64,000 nt of DNA from Ottelia alismoides (Eukaryota; Streptophyta; Magnoliopsida; Alismatales; Hydrocharitaceae): assembly GCA_037367405.1 (NCBI GenBank), contig JAZKJV010003357.1:868001-932000 (forward strand). Reading direction: 5' to 3'. Every line of letters starts with the position of its first letter. Within the stretch, counting starts at the first letter, position 1. Below are positions 46,401-57,338 of this stretch, in pieces. The translations under genes and the position numbers were made by a program. The notes below the pieces were generated by a model, which made no database searches, was not told the origin of the DNA, and saw only the letters and a list, made by a program, of their open reading frames with translations.

Positions 46401-48035
46401 GTAGGGAGAGGGAAGATTTTGCGCAGAAGGTCATTTCCCTATTCATCACATCATTCCAAGAGGTTTGATTTTAAGCAGAAGGAAATTCGCCTATTCATCA
46501 CTGAAGCAAAAGAAGGCAATTTCCCTATTCATCACTGAAGCAGATGAGTTTCTTGCCATGCGCAGAAGCTCCTGAAGCGATCGAGAGTGATGGATGGATG
46601 GATCAAGCACGAAAAAAGGAGGAAATCGCAGGAGAATATAGTTCTGACAAAAGTCAGAAGCGCAGGGGAAGTTGACCGGAGGTCAACAATCCCCGGCTTC
46701 TGATTGGGCCACGCAGACCCCTAAAAGACAAAATAGAGGTTTTTATTAGAAAATAATTGTTTAAAAATAATAAATAAGTTTAATAATTTTTTATTATAAA
46801 ATAAAAATGATTATTACTTTATGTGGTATTTTATTATGATTTTTATTTATTAGTTAATCTTTAATAGTTTATTTATAGGTATATATTCTTATATTTTATA
46901 CATTTTTATTTTTACTTTGTATATTTTATTTTTTATATTATCTTTATATTTTATATATTTATAACTCATTTTTGTGAGTATAAATATATTTTTATTTCAT
47001 TTTTATGATGTTATTTGTATATTTAAATAAATAGATATGTACATTTGATAGGTGTAGTTATAGGTATTTCACCTATGTTTTATATACATCTTTTTATTTT
47101 AACGTATTTTATGAAATTTTATTTTGGTTTTGTATTTTTAATAGAATGTGTATAATATTTACAATATTATTAAAATATGAATGAATAAAGAATAAAAGAA
47201 TATATTTCCCTTTGATTTATATACAAGTAGAAACATAGGTATTTTGTTTATGTTTTCACATAGATTTATTTTATTTTCATTTTATTTTTGGTTTTATTCT
47301 AGTTTTAATATACATAAATGTTATAAATAATGTTTTAAAAAATATAAAAATATGAATTTATAAAAATAATTAGGGATAAATAAAATTAATATTTTAATCG
47401 ATAGAATGTACAATAGGGGTCAAAAACCTAACTTTCACACAGTAACTCCAAAAAATATAAAACCACCACCATTAAATAGTTTGTGAAAATTTATATACAA
47501 CTAGAGTGATTTTAAAATATTTTGAATTTCTATTTGAAAGATATGGGTCTATGAAGTTTGGTTTTTGCCTTTTTATTTTGTATATAAAATAATTTATGTG
47601 TATTATTTTTTTACAAACTCAATTTTGTATTTTTATTTACATTATTATCTACAACTTTGATGTTCAAAGTTTTTTCATTTGATGAAGAAATAATGAATAA
47701 TAAAGTAGGTGTTAAAAATGCATAAATAATGAATGAATAAATGTCATTTTTATTGTATTTTTGGCCCTTATCTCCCCCTACTTTATTCCTTGTCAACCAA
47801 CTCAATTCTTTACTTGGTTTCAGGGTTTAGGATCATAAAATATTTTCAATATTTTCTTCCTTTTTCTTTTCTTCTCTTTATTCTATAATTTTGACATTAA
47901 AAACCTTATTTTATATACAAATAATACAATAAATAATGAATGTTATTATGCCCAAATTGAGGCTATTTACATGCATTTGCTAGGGTTTTTAAAGCCAAAA
48001 TGATAGAATAAAGAATGATGAATGGAGATTCATCG
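43475..48035 (-). repeat. RT-C 3' LTR
   Basis: This 4.56-kb LTR is homologous to 57339-61639. On the minus strand it starts CGATGAATCTCC next to a purine tract and ends CTGTTATCA at 43475. It contains paired CACGTG words near 44679-44696 and 44837-44853, an inverted W-box pair (46671-46687) and a weakened TATA box near 45975. Open frames in 45170-46540 have no domain and I do not call them genes. The outer end and its duplication partner lie beyond the window. Confidence 0.85.
46671..46687 (-). promoter_or_regulatory. RT-C LTR inverted W-box pair
   Basis: GTTGACC-GGA-GGTCAAC is a perfect inverted pair of TTGACC cores, near a GATTGGGCCACG motif (46704-46715). Confidence 0.55.
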
Positions 48036-48364
48036 TCCCCCATACTTGCCGTTGCTAGTCCCTAGCAAACACTTATGCAATAAGTATCAAAAAAGAATAA
48101 AGAAGAAAAGAATAAAGAATAAATGGAATTGATTTCAATTATTAAACTTGTCATAAAAAATCAAAGTTTGGAGTTCAAGTTAGACCTTAATGTGAGAATG
48201 TGTGTGGAACCTGGTCGAGAAAGAAATTTAAAACACAACAGCCCTCGAGAGTCACAGAACTCGGTTCAAATCACCTCAATAGCCAGGTCAGAACTAGCCT
48301 ACATCATATGTAAACCCTTATGACTATGAAGCTGACCTGTACAGTGTAAGTGATAGTGGCTCTC
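48036..48364 (-). mobile_element. RT-C internal fragment with polypurine tract
   Basis: Minus-strand reading AAGTATGGGGGA (48047-48036) adjoins the LTR, and TTGCTA-GGGAC-TAGCAA (48068-48052) precedes it. The remaining ~300 bp match 61674-61980 of RT-E and are cut at GGCTCTC by RT-D. Confidence 0.85.
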
Positions 48365-51332
48365 TGATGAAACTCGATTTCATCATCTTAATTCTTCATT
48401 TTTAACCCCCTTGCTTAAAAGTGTGTCAATAAAAACCAGATAATGTCTTGTAATTATCAGAGTCTTGAATAAATTAAAAGTCACAAAAAGTCACAAAATT
48501 AAAAGCCATGGTGTTTTTAGCCTTAAAAATACCCCTAAAAATATTTTGTGCCTTCAGTTGACCTCGTCTCCATTTTTGGTCAACATGAAACTTGTAGATC
48601 TCATCGAGATCTACAACTTTCATGTTTTGAGTTTTCTCAAATTCGGCCATTTGACTCTTCATGTTGTAATTTCTAAATCCGAATAATCTGATTGGGCCAC
48701 GTGGCCCTTTCTGGTGGAGCCACGTGGCGCGGCGCCCTTGCATCATCCGCCCTCACCTCCAGTCGTTGGATCCCTTCTTGATTCAACGGCCAGAGGATCT
48801 CCAAGTACACGCTTAATTCACCACCGTCTGATCAAGCGCCTGGTTTCATCTCTACCCTTCATCAGTGCCTTTCTCTTCTTTCGCCACGCGTCGCATCAGC
48901 CGCCGTCCGATCATCGTTTGGAGCTCAAATCTCTACCGCATACTCATGCAACTGTCCTCGACCCTCTGATCATCCTTCAGAAGCAATCTCCACCGCCTGC
49001 TAGCGCTGCATCTACAACACGACACGTGGCACCTTGTACGCCATCCGATCGAGCAGCCCCGGATCTAATCGTAACCACCCGTTAGCGCTTGTCCTACAGT
49101 CGTTGGATCTCAAGATCCAACGGCCAGAGCCATTCGTCTACCTTCGGTCAGACCTCATTCCCACGTTCTCCACCTCACGGGACCCCTTCCCCCTTCTTAT
49201 TTTCTTGACCATCATCGCCATCTTCTCCACTCACCGACCATCCCACGACCTTACCCTATCATCCCTTTTCCTCGCGGGCACTTCCACCGCCCACGATACC
49301 ATCTCCACTACTCCATATCTCTCGCGCAAGTCCAGGCACGCACCACTGGAACTGACACCTACCCCCTTCAAATACTCTGCCTCCTCCTCCATTCCCAACT
49401 GTCCACCTTCACGAGGGGAGGGCCCAGCCCTCCTCCTCCTCCCTGTGACAGGGGGAGGAGTCAGGATCGAGCGACGACGACCCCAACTCCCCCAGTGAGA
49501 CTCGCAGCTGATCAGCTGTGTCGCGGTGGCTCAAGCCCCACCCGAACTCATTAGACTGGCTGACCAGCACGTGCGACGACCCCGGGCATCCTCACGACGC
49601 TCAGCCTAGGCCTCCGACCGCCATAGCTGAGGTAAGCCCCTCCGACTCCCTTTTGTATTTTTCCTTTGTCTTCTCATCATTTATTAGGTTGCTACAGTCG
49701 TCTTCACCCTCCATTGAACCCCCCACGAGCTCCGCCTCACATCCCCCTTTCAAGGGTCTATCTCTATTCATCTTCTTCTTCTTCCACACCCCTTCACGCC
49801 TCCGACCCAACTCCTCTGGGTTCGCCGGAGAAGAACCCCGACCACCACTTGCTTCACCCCCATCACGACCGTTTACTTCGTCCCACCTCCATTCCACGTG
49901 ATGCACCGCATGCTTCGGCTATGTTCCTAACTATGCAGGTCCTCAAATCTCGCACTGGCCGGAGCCCCATCGGAGCTAACTTCGTCGACCACGCCGTAGT
50001 CACTAGAGCTCCGATGGACTGATCCAGAAGCTCCGGTACCTTCCCCGAGCTCCCAGCTACCTCGACGACCGTCCAAGGAGCTCCGGGGAGGTCTGTCGTA
50101 TCCGAGATAGAGCGGCGGAGCTGGAGCTCTTTCGCCAGAGCTCTGATCGCGCCGCCACTTGCAGCTGAGAATGAAAGGAGCAGTTGCCGTTGGATGGGCC
50201 TCTCAGGTGCTCATCCAACGACAAGGAGGCAGCCACGTCTTCTCTCCAGGAGCATACAGCAGCCACCCGATCTCCATGATCGGATGGCCTACGATCGGCC
50301 ACGTGTCAACGCCAGAGCTGCCTCGAGCCTTAGTCCCCGACCCTCCAGGCTTGTGACTTCCGAGCCATCCCGAGCCTGCATCGAGCCTACGACAGCGCCC
50401 GAACCTAGCTGAAGCAACCTCGAGTCTCCCCCAAACCTCAGAAGCATCCGAGCCTAGATTGCACATGCTAATCACGTGCGACTTGGGCAAATTGCAGGGA
50501 GATCCCACCTACTTCTCCATATTGCAGGCAGGTCCATATCACGTGCATCACACGCGCACCTAGAGAATTTTGCATTTATACCCTCATGGGTTTTCATAAT
50601 TGCAAAAATGCCCCAGTGTGTGTGGGTATTTTACAGGGAAGGTCCCGAACTTTCTTATATTTGCATTTTAGTCCCTCCCAAGGACCTGTTTGTAATTATA
50701 TTTCATGTTTTCTTTCAGTTATGCCCTTGTCTTCTTTTATGCATATCTTGAGCTTCTTAACTCCGATTGAGTTGATTTCAGTTTCATTTCGAAGCTCGCT
50801 TGATGCTCTTTTTAATGGCATGCTCATTTCTTATTTTGGACACAGTAATTTTGATGTATTATTTTAGTCACCATGTGTCTCTTAGTGCTTTAACTTACGC
50901 ATTGTTTAAATCAACCTTCAAGTTTGTCACTTGAAATTAAACCAGAAATTGATTGATTTCTTTTTGCTCATTATTCTGATCTAGGGCATGTTCTCATTGC
51001 ATTTCATCGCGTATACTTGCACGATTAAAAATTAACAAAAAATGCATGTTTCATGTTTGTCTAATGCATAATTGTCTTTGTCTTCTTGCATTATTTGGCC
51101 AATGGTTCTCTAACTCAACACTTAAGGAAATTGATAAGAGTCTAGATAATACGAGAGAGGCTCGTGTCCGTGAGTTTGACATTGGTTACTTACCAAGTAA
51201 AATAAAAATACGACCATCTGATTCTATTGACAAATCAATTTGATGGTTTTTAATAGACCTAGTTCAGCCCGACTGCAATGACCATTGAATATTAATTCCA
51301 CATTATTAAAGGGTCGGATTCGCGATTTATCA
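48365..51332 (+). repeat. RT-D 5' LTR
   Basis: It runs TGATGAAACTCG..TTTATCA. It carries a GTTGACC (48557-48563) and GGTCAAC (48578-48584) pair, a near-perfect hairpin (48584-48624), and ATTGGGCCACGTGG (48691-48704). A TTCAAATA motif near 49367 before a CT-rich tract may be the promoter. CT-rich open frames have no domain. Confidence 0.93.
48584..48624. repeat. RT-D LTR 19-bp-stem hairpin
   Basis: Arms CATGAAACTTGTAGATCTC and GAGATCTACAACTTTCATG pair at 18 of 19 positions around the loop ATC. The 3' LTR has the same hairpin at 54735-54774 with one base lost. Confidence 0.9.
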
Positions 51333-51334
51333 AA

Positions 51335-51352
51335 TGGCGTCATTGCCGGGGA
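51335..51352 (+). promoter_or_regulatory. RT-D primer binding site (tRNA-Asp type)
   Basis: TGGCGTCATTGCCGGGGA starts 2 nt after the LTR end. It is the best preserved primer site among the Ty3 elements here. Confidence 0.93.
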
Positions 51353-54300
51353 CACGACTCATTTCTTGTCTATTTGGATTTTTATTTATTTTATTAAGTG
51401 TTTCTTTTTTATAGGTCAAGTTGTCCATTTGTCTTACATTATAAAATTTTCTTCTCGATTTATTTCTAACCGTTGCTTTTGTGACAGGACCCTTGATGAT
51501 TCAAGGAGGCGAGGAGCAGGTGCTTCCCACTGCGAGGAGTCATAAAAGCATGCTTGGAGCAAGTTGAAAAGAAAGGAAAAAATGTCATGTTGCATAATCA
51601 TTTTATCATGTAATAATCGTCTTTTACAGCGGTCTTCGATCGAAGACTCGCGATTGTAATCGAACGAATGTGGTTGTGTGGGGATCCTCCCCACTTGAGT
51701 GTCGACCTAGGACCAGGCACGCGGCTCTTTGATCGTATTTTATTTTCCATTTTTTAAGTGCTTGCTCGTAGGTAGGACACACTAAAATATAGACACACAT
51801 AATCTCGCTTCACTTAGACAAATTTAATAGACATTCTTCCCCACTAATAGAAGCATTAGGTGCGGCTTTCTGATCGACTTGCATACATGATTTTTGGTTT
51901 TTAAAACAGCCCCAGTTTTCACGTATTTTCGTCAACTCGCTGCATGTTTTATCGCTTACCTCAGATCATGGTTTTTATCAAATACGTGGTTTTTCTCGAT
52001 TTCCCCTCCTAGCTTGATCACCTAGGTTAATCGAAAATGGGAATGAACGGTAGACGATGATTGCTTTATTATGTGATCACTTTAATTCAGTGACAACCTT
52101 AAATAACTGGGACTATTAAATTGCAATTCAACCTAAAATGGAGTAAAAAAATTGTTTTGGGAGAGCAACACCCTCGTACGCAGTCGATTTCACTTAACAT
52201 TTTTGTTGCTGCGTATAAATAGAATGTCTTAATCACTAATAAAACCGACAAGATAATAAATCAACCTCGGTTGGTTTCATGTGTGAGTTGGTGAAATTAA
52301 AGGGTTTTGCATGCTTGATTGAGCCATGTTTGCTCCGAGACCCTCCCTTGAGCCTTAGATACTCCATTTATCTTTGTAGATTCATCCACTCATTTGTACA
52401 TCCATCCTTCTTCTTCGTTCACCTTGGGTCTCTGCCAACATCAAATCTCCATCTTTATACTTAGGCTAATCTCAGCCTAAGTATAGGGGGGACTCGAGTC
52501 CCTGTGATTTTCTCTACTCATATTTCCTTGCCTTTACACTTAGGTTATTTCTAACCTAAGTATAGGGGGAGCCCCTCTTAGTTCTCGTATATTTCTCTAT
52601 ATTTAAATGGACCTATGGACTTGTATCATCTAGTGCTATGAGGACATAGCAAAGTTTAAGTATAGGGGGGTATACCGTATATATAGTATACTTACTTTAG
52701 CTATACTCTGAAAAATTTGAAAAATTTAAAACTTTTTGGCTAAAGTAAAATCCTTTGAACTAAGTGGACTCACTGGTTTTCACGGCTTTCTATATTATGT
52801 TACACTATTTTTATAAAAATATTTTTGAAAATGATTTGAAAAATGAGTTTCCCTTGTTTTGAAAAATCTTTTGAAAATGTTTTGAAAATTTTTATTTGTG
52901 TGACATGGTGTTGAAAGTTTCTTGCTCTTTTCAAGGAAAATTGAGGCTAACATGTGTTCTAACCCTTAATTAAAATTCCATAAAAATGAGAAAATCCAAA
53001 AATCCTTTAGGAGTCATTAGTGACTACTAAGCCCAATTAAGTAGCCGCGTTCAGTGAGGGTTCGCCCTTAGCAGAGTGGATGGTTTAGAGGACATCGCGT
53101 AAGGCCCCATCCTCAAGTAACGGGCTCCGTCATGTACTTACATCCATACTGGCTGAATGCAGATGCATCCACTTAATTGAGTTTAGGCAGTCCTAATATC
53201 TCTTGAAGCTTAAAAAAATATGTGTGTTTTGTTTTTTTTTTTGAATGAAGGAGTTGGATTAATCCTCTACAATCACACTTTCACCCAGGATCTGAAATGT
53301 TCCAGTAAACTCAGTTTGTGAGGACTTGAGATATTAGGTTAATCAGCCTTAGCCATCAGGGTCTTAGACTTGATCATCCACATTCCCCTAGATTTCTAGA
53401 TTTGCATGCTATATTTCATGCTTAGTCTCAGACCATAAGAATATGATCAGCACATCACATGCACGACTGCGGTTTCGATGAGATGAGTTGACTCTTCACT
53501 TGAGGGACTGGGATGAGAGATTCGAGTCTGGACTTGATTTAAGGATGCTCGAGGATGGGATAAAATCTTTGAAGGCTTCATGAAACCTGAGTGTCAGCAA
53601 TTTTAGCCAGTATGAGAACTTGGTTCTTATACTAATCTCTTGACATTGACCTAAGTGCCAGGGTGTGAAATAAATAAAAATGTTGATCAGTGTGCGCCAA
53701 CTCTTGGAAAAAGCAGTGGAACTAGCCAAAATACTATAAATAAATGAAATGTCAAAGAAAAGATCTCATTCCACAAAGTAACATATCAAAGAGCTTCCAC
53801 CAAAGGCGAGCGCTCTCAAACTTTTCAAAGTGTCCACTTGGACCACCGCTATTAGGACCAGGAGTCGGGCTTGCACCAAAAAAGGGCTCTGCATCATAAA
53901 TGCTACAAGTCTGGGTGTAGAAGGTACGATAGGTACTCAAAAAAGACACACCCCGGTGTATTCCCAGGAAAACAAGTGCAGACGGCTCCAACTTCTCTTG
54001 ACGGAAACTTCTCTTGACGGACGCACTGATCAACACCAAAAAAATGTGTTGCGTAATAAGGCACTAAGAGAGGATCCTTGTTCCAATGAGAGGGAGAGAA
54101 GAAATGACACAATCCCATGCCCTCCATTACTGGCCTTCCTTCTACATTTTTCAGTCTGACAACTAAAGAGACGGTGAACTGAACGCAAGATTTGATTTAT
54201 TCCCTAGTGTTGAGGATTTGGTCCTTAGGAGAGTTTTTCAGACCAAGACCTTGGGTGAAGATTTGACTCTACTCTCGTGAACGCAGTCAACACTAAATAT

Positions 54301-54502
54301 CATATCCTTAGTCTATATGTATATCAAAGAGAGTCTGGAAAATTAGAGGAATTGGGTGCCTCTTGATTAAGGCTAGGTTGAGTTCTAAAATTTTGGACCT
54401 CTAAAGTTGAGTGAACTTGAACATATTGGATCCTGTACTCACATGCACAAGGGGGTTAATCCAGTTCACTCATTTTCTTGATGCTCGGGGACGAGCATAG
54501 TT
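51353..54502 (+). other. RT-D internal region, no gag or pol
   Basis: The 3.15 kb has no retroelement domain. It reads as a 5' leader (to about 52300, sharing GGGAGAGCAACACCCTC with RT-A) joined to a 3' non-coding region. The block 53080-53165 matches the RT-B leader. The segment 53750-54160 has open frames on both strands and a 15-bp duplication (AACTTCTCTTGACGG, near 53990 and 54005), and I could not identify it. Confidence 0.75.
52456..52670 (+). repeat. RT-D hairpin/polypurine repeats
   Basis: TATACTTAGGCT and AGCCTAAGTATA (52456-52485) form a perfect 12-bp stem with a 6-nt loop and lead into GGGGGG. A second, ACTTAGGTTA/TAACCTAAGT (52538-52561), leads into ATAGGGGG. A third purine tract, TTAAGTATAGGGGGG, ends at 52670. 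The last tract is 1.85 kb before the 3' LTR. Confidence 0.85.
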
Positions 54503-54515
54503 TAAGTATAGGAGG
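54482..54515 (+). promoter_or_regulatory. RT-D terminal hairpin and 3' polypurine tract
   Basis: TGCTCG-GGGA-CGAGCA (54482-54497) is a perfect hairpin. The purine tract TAAGTATAGGAGG (54503-54515) then abuts the 3' LTR. Confidence 0.88.
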
Positions 54516-57338
54516 TGATGAAACTCGATTTCATCATCTTAATTCTTCATTTTTAACCCCCTTGCTTAAAAGTGTGTCAATAAAAACCAGATAATGTCTT
54601 GTAATTATCAGAGTCTTGAATAAATTAAAAGTCACAAAAAATCACAAAATTAAAAGCCATGGTGTGTTTAGCCTTAAAAATACCCCTAAAAATATTTTTT
54701 GCCTTCAGTTGACCTCGTCTCCATTTTTGGTCAACATGAACTTGTAGATCTCATCGAGATCTACAACTTTCATGTTTTGAGTTTTCTCAAATTCGACCAT
54801 TTGACTCTTCATATTGCAATTTCTATATCCTAATAATCTGATTGGGCCACGTGGCCCTTTCTGGTTGAGCCGCGTGGCCCGACGCCCTTGCATCATTCGC
54901 CCTCACCTCCAGTCGTTGGATCTCTTCTTGATCCAACGGCCATAGGATCTCCAAGTACACGCTTAATTCACCACTGTCTGATCAAGCGCTTGGTTTCATC
55001 TCCACCCTTCGTCAGCACCTTTCTCTTCTTTCGCCACACGTTGCATCAGCCACCGTCCGATCATCGTCTGGAGATCAAATCTTTAACACATACTCCCGCA
55101 ACTGTCCTCGACCCTCCGATCATCCTCCAGAAGCGATCTCCACTGCCCGCTAGCTCTACGTCTACAGCACGACACGTGGCACCTTGTACGCCATCCGATC
55201 GAGCAGCCCCGGATCTAATCGTAATCACCCGTTAGCGCCTGTCCTACAGCCGTTGGATCTCAAGATCCAACGGCCAGAGTCCTTCGTCTACCTTCGGTCA
55301 GACCTCTCTCCCACGTTCTCCACCTCACGAGACCCCTTCCCCCTTCTTATATTCTCGACCATCACCGCCACCTTCTCCACTCACCGACCACCCCACGACC
55401 TTACCCTATCATCCCTCTTCCTCGCGGGCGCTTCCACCACCCACGACACCATCTCCACTACTCCATATCTCTCGCGCAAGTCCAGGCATGCACCACCGGA
55501 ACTGACACCTACCCCCTTCAAATACTCCGCCTCCTCCTCCATTCCCAACTGTCCACCATCATGAGGGGAAGGCCCAGCCCTCCTCCTCCTCCTCCCTGTG
55601 ACAGGGGGAGGAGTCAGGATCGAGCGATGATGACCCCAACTCCCCCGGTGAGGCCCGCAGCTGATCAACTGCGTCGCAGTGGCTCAAGCCCCGCCTGAGC
55701 TCACTGGACCGGCCGACCAGCGCGTGCGACGACCTTGGGCATCCTCACGATGCTCAGCCCAGGCCTCTGACCGCCATAGCTCAGGTAAGCCCCTCCCACT
55801 CCCTTTTGTATTTTTCCTTTGTCTTTTCATCATTTATTAGGTTGCTACAGTCATCTTCACCCTCCATTGAACCCCCCACGAGCTCCGCCTCGCATCCCCC
55901 TTTCACGCGTCGATCTCTGTTCATTATCTTCTTCTTCCACACCCCTTCACGCCTCCGACCCAACTCCTCCGGGTTCGCCGGAGAAGAACCTCGGCCACCA
56001 CTTGCTTCGCCCCCATCACGGTCGTTCACTTCATCCCACCTCCATTCCACGTAATGCACCGCATGCTTCAGCTTCCTAACTATGCAGGTCCTCAAATCTC
56101 GCACTGGTCGGAGCCCCATCGGAGCTAACTTCGTCGACCACACCGCAATCACCAAAGCTTCAATGGACTGATCCAGAAGCAACGGTACCTTCCCCGAGCT
56201 CCCAACTACCTCGACAACCGTCCAAGGAGCTCCGGGGAGGTCCGCCGTGTCCGAGATAGAGCGGCGGAGCTGGAGCTCTTTCGTCGGAGCTCTGATCACG
56301 TTGCCGCTTGCAGCTGAGAACGAAAGGAGCAGCTGTCGTTGGATGGGCCTCTCAGGCGCTCGTCCAACGGCAAGGAGGCAGCCACGTCTTCTCTCCAGGA
56401 GCATACAACAGCCACCCGATCTCCATGATCGGATGGCCTACGATCGGACACGTGTCAACGCTAGAGCTGCCCCGAGCCTTAGTCCCCGACCCTCCAGGCT
56501 TGTGACTTCCGAGCCATCCCGAGCCTGCATCGAACCTAAGCCAGCGCTCGAACCTAGCCGAAGCAACCCTGAGTCTCCCCCGAGCCTCAGACGCATCCGA
56601 GCCTAGATTGCACATGCTAATCACGTGCGACTTGGGCAAATTGCAAGGAGATCCCTCCTACTTTTCCATATTGCAGACATGTCCATATCACGTGCAGCAT
56701 ATGCGCACCTGAGGAATTTTGCATTTATACCCTTGCGGGTTTTCATAATTGCAAAAATACCCTTATGTGTGGGTATTTTACAGGGAAGGTCTCAAACTTT
56801 CTCCTATTTGCATTTTAGTCCCTCCTAGGCACCTGTTTGTAATTATATTTTCATGTTTTCTTTCAGTTATGTCCTTGTCTTCTTTTATGCATATCTTGAG
56901 CTTCTTAACTGCGATTGAGTTGATTTCAATTTCATTTCGAAGCTCGCTTGATGATCTTTTTAATGGCATGCTCATTTCTTATTTTGGACACAGTAATTTT
57001 GGTGTATTATTTTAGTTGCCATGTGTCTCTTAGTGCTTTAACTTATACCTTATTTAAATTAACCATCAAGTTTGTCACTTGAAATTAAACCAGAAATTGA
57101 TTCATTTCTTTTTGCTCATTATTATGATCTAGGGAATATTCTCATTGCATTTCATCGTGTATACTTGCATGATTAAAAATTAACAAAAAATGCATGTTTC
57201 ATATTTGTTTAATGCATAATTGTCTTTGTCTTCTTGCATTATTTGGCCTATGGTTCTCTAACTCAACACTTAAGGAAATTGATAAGAGTCTAGATAATAC
57301 GAGAGAGGCTCGTGTCCTTGAGTTCGACCTTGGTTACT
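54516..57338 (+). repeat. RT-D 3' LTR, 3' end truncated
   Basis: It is collinear with the 5' LTR up to TTGGTTACT (57330-57338), equivalent to about 51190. The final ~142 bp are absent and RT-E LTR sequence follows. Confidence 0.9.

Larger units (their letters stand above)
48365..57338 (+). mobile_element. RT-D: large non-autonomous Ty3-type element (LARD-like)
   Basis: The plus-strand element has a 2,968-bp 5' LTR, a tRNA-Asp-type primer site, a 3.2-kb internal region with neither gag nor pol, a polypurine tract and a 3' LTR. Hand comparison of the first 240 bp of the LTRs shows about 4 differences. It is inserted in the internal part of RT-C. The 3' LTR lacks about its last 142 bp, so no duplication can be checked. 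Confidence 0.9.

Noticed and set aside
45842..46538. Two plus-strand open frames of 105 and 113 codons as host genes
   Set aside because: They lie inside the RT-C LTR, antisense to the element, are not kept as open frames in the RT-E LTR, and show no domain.
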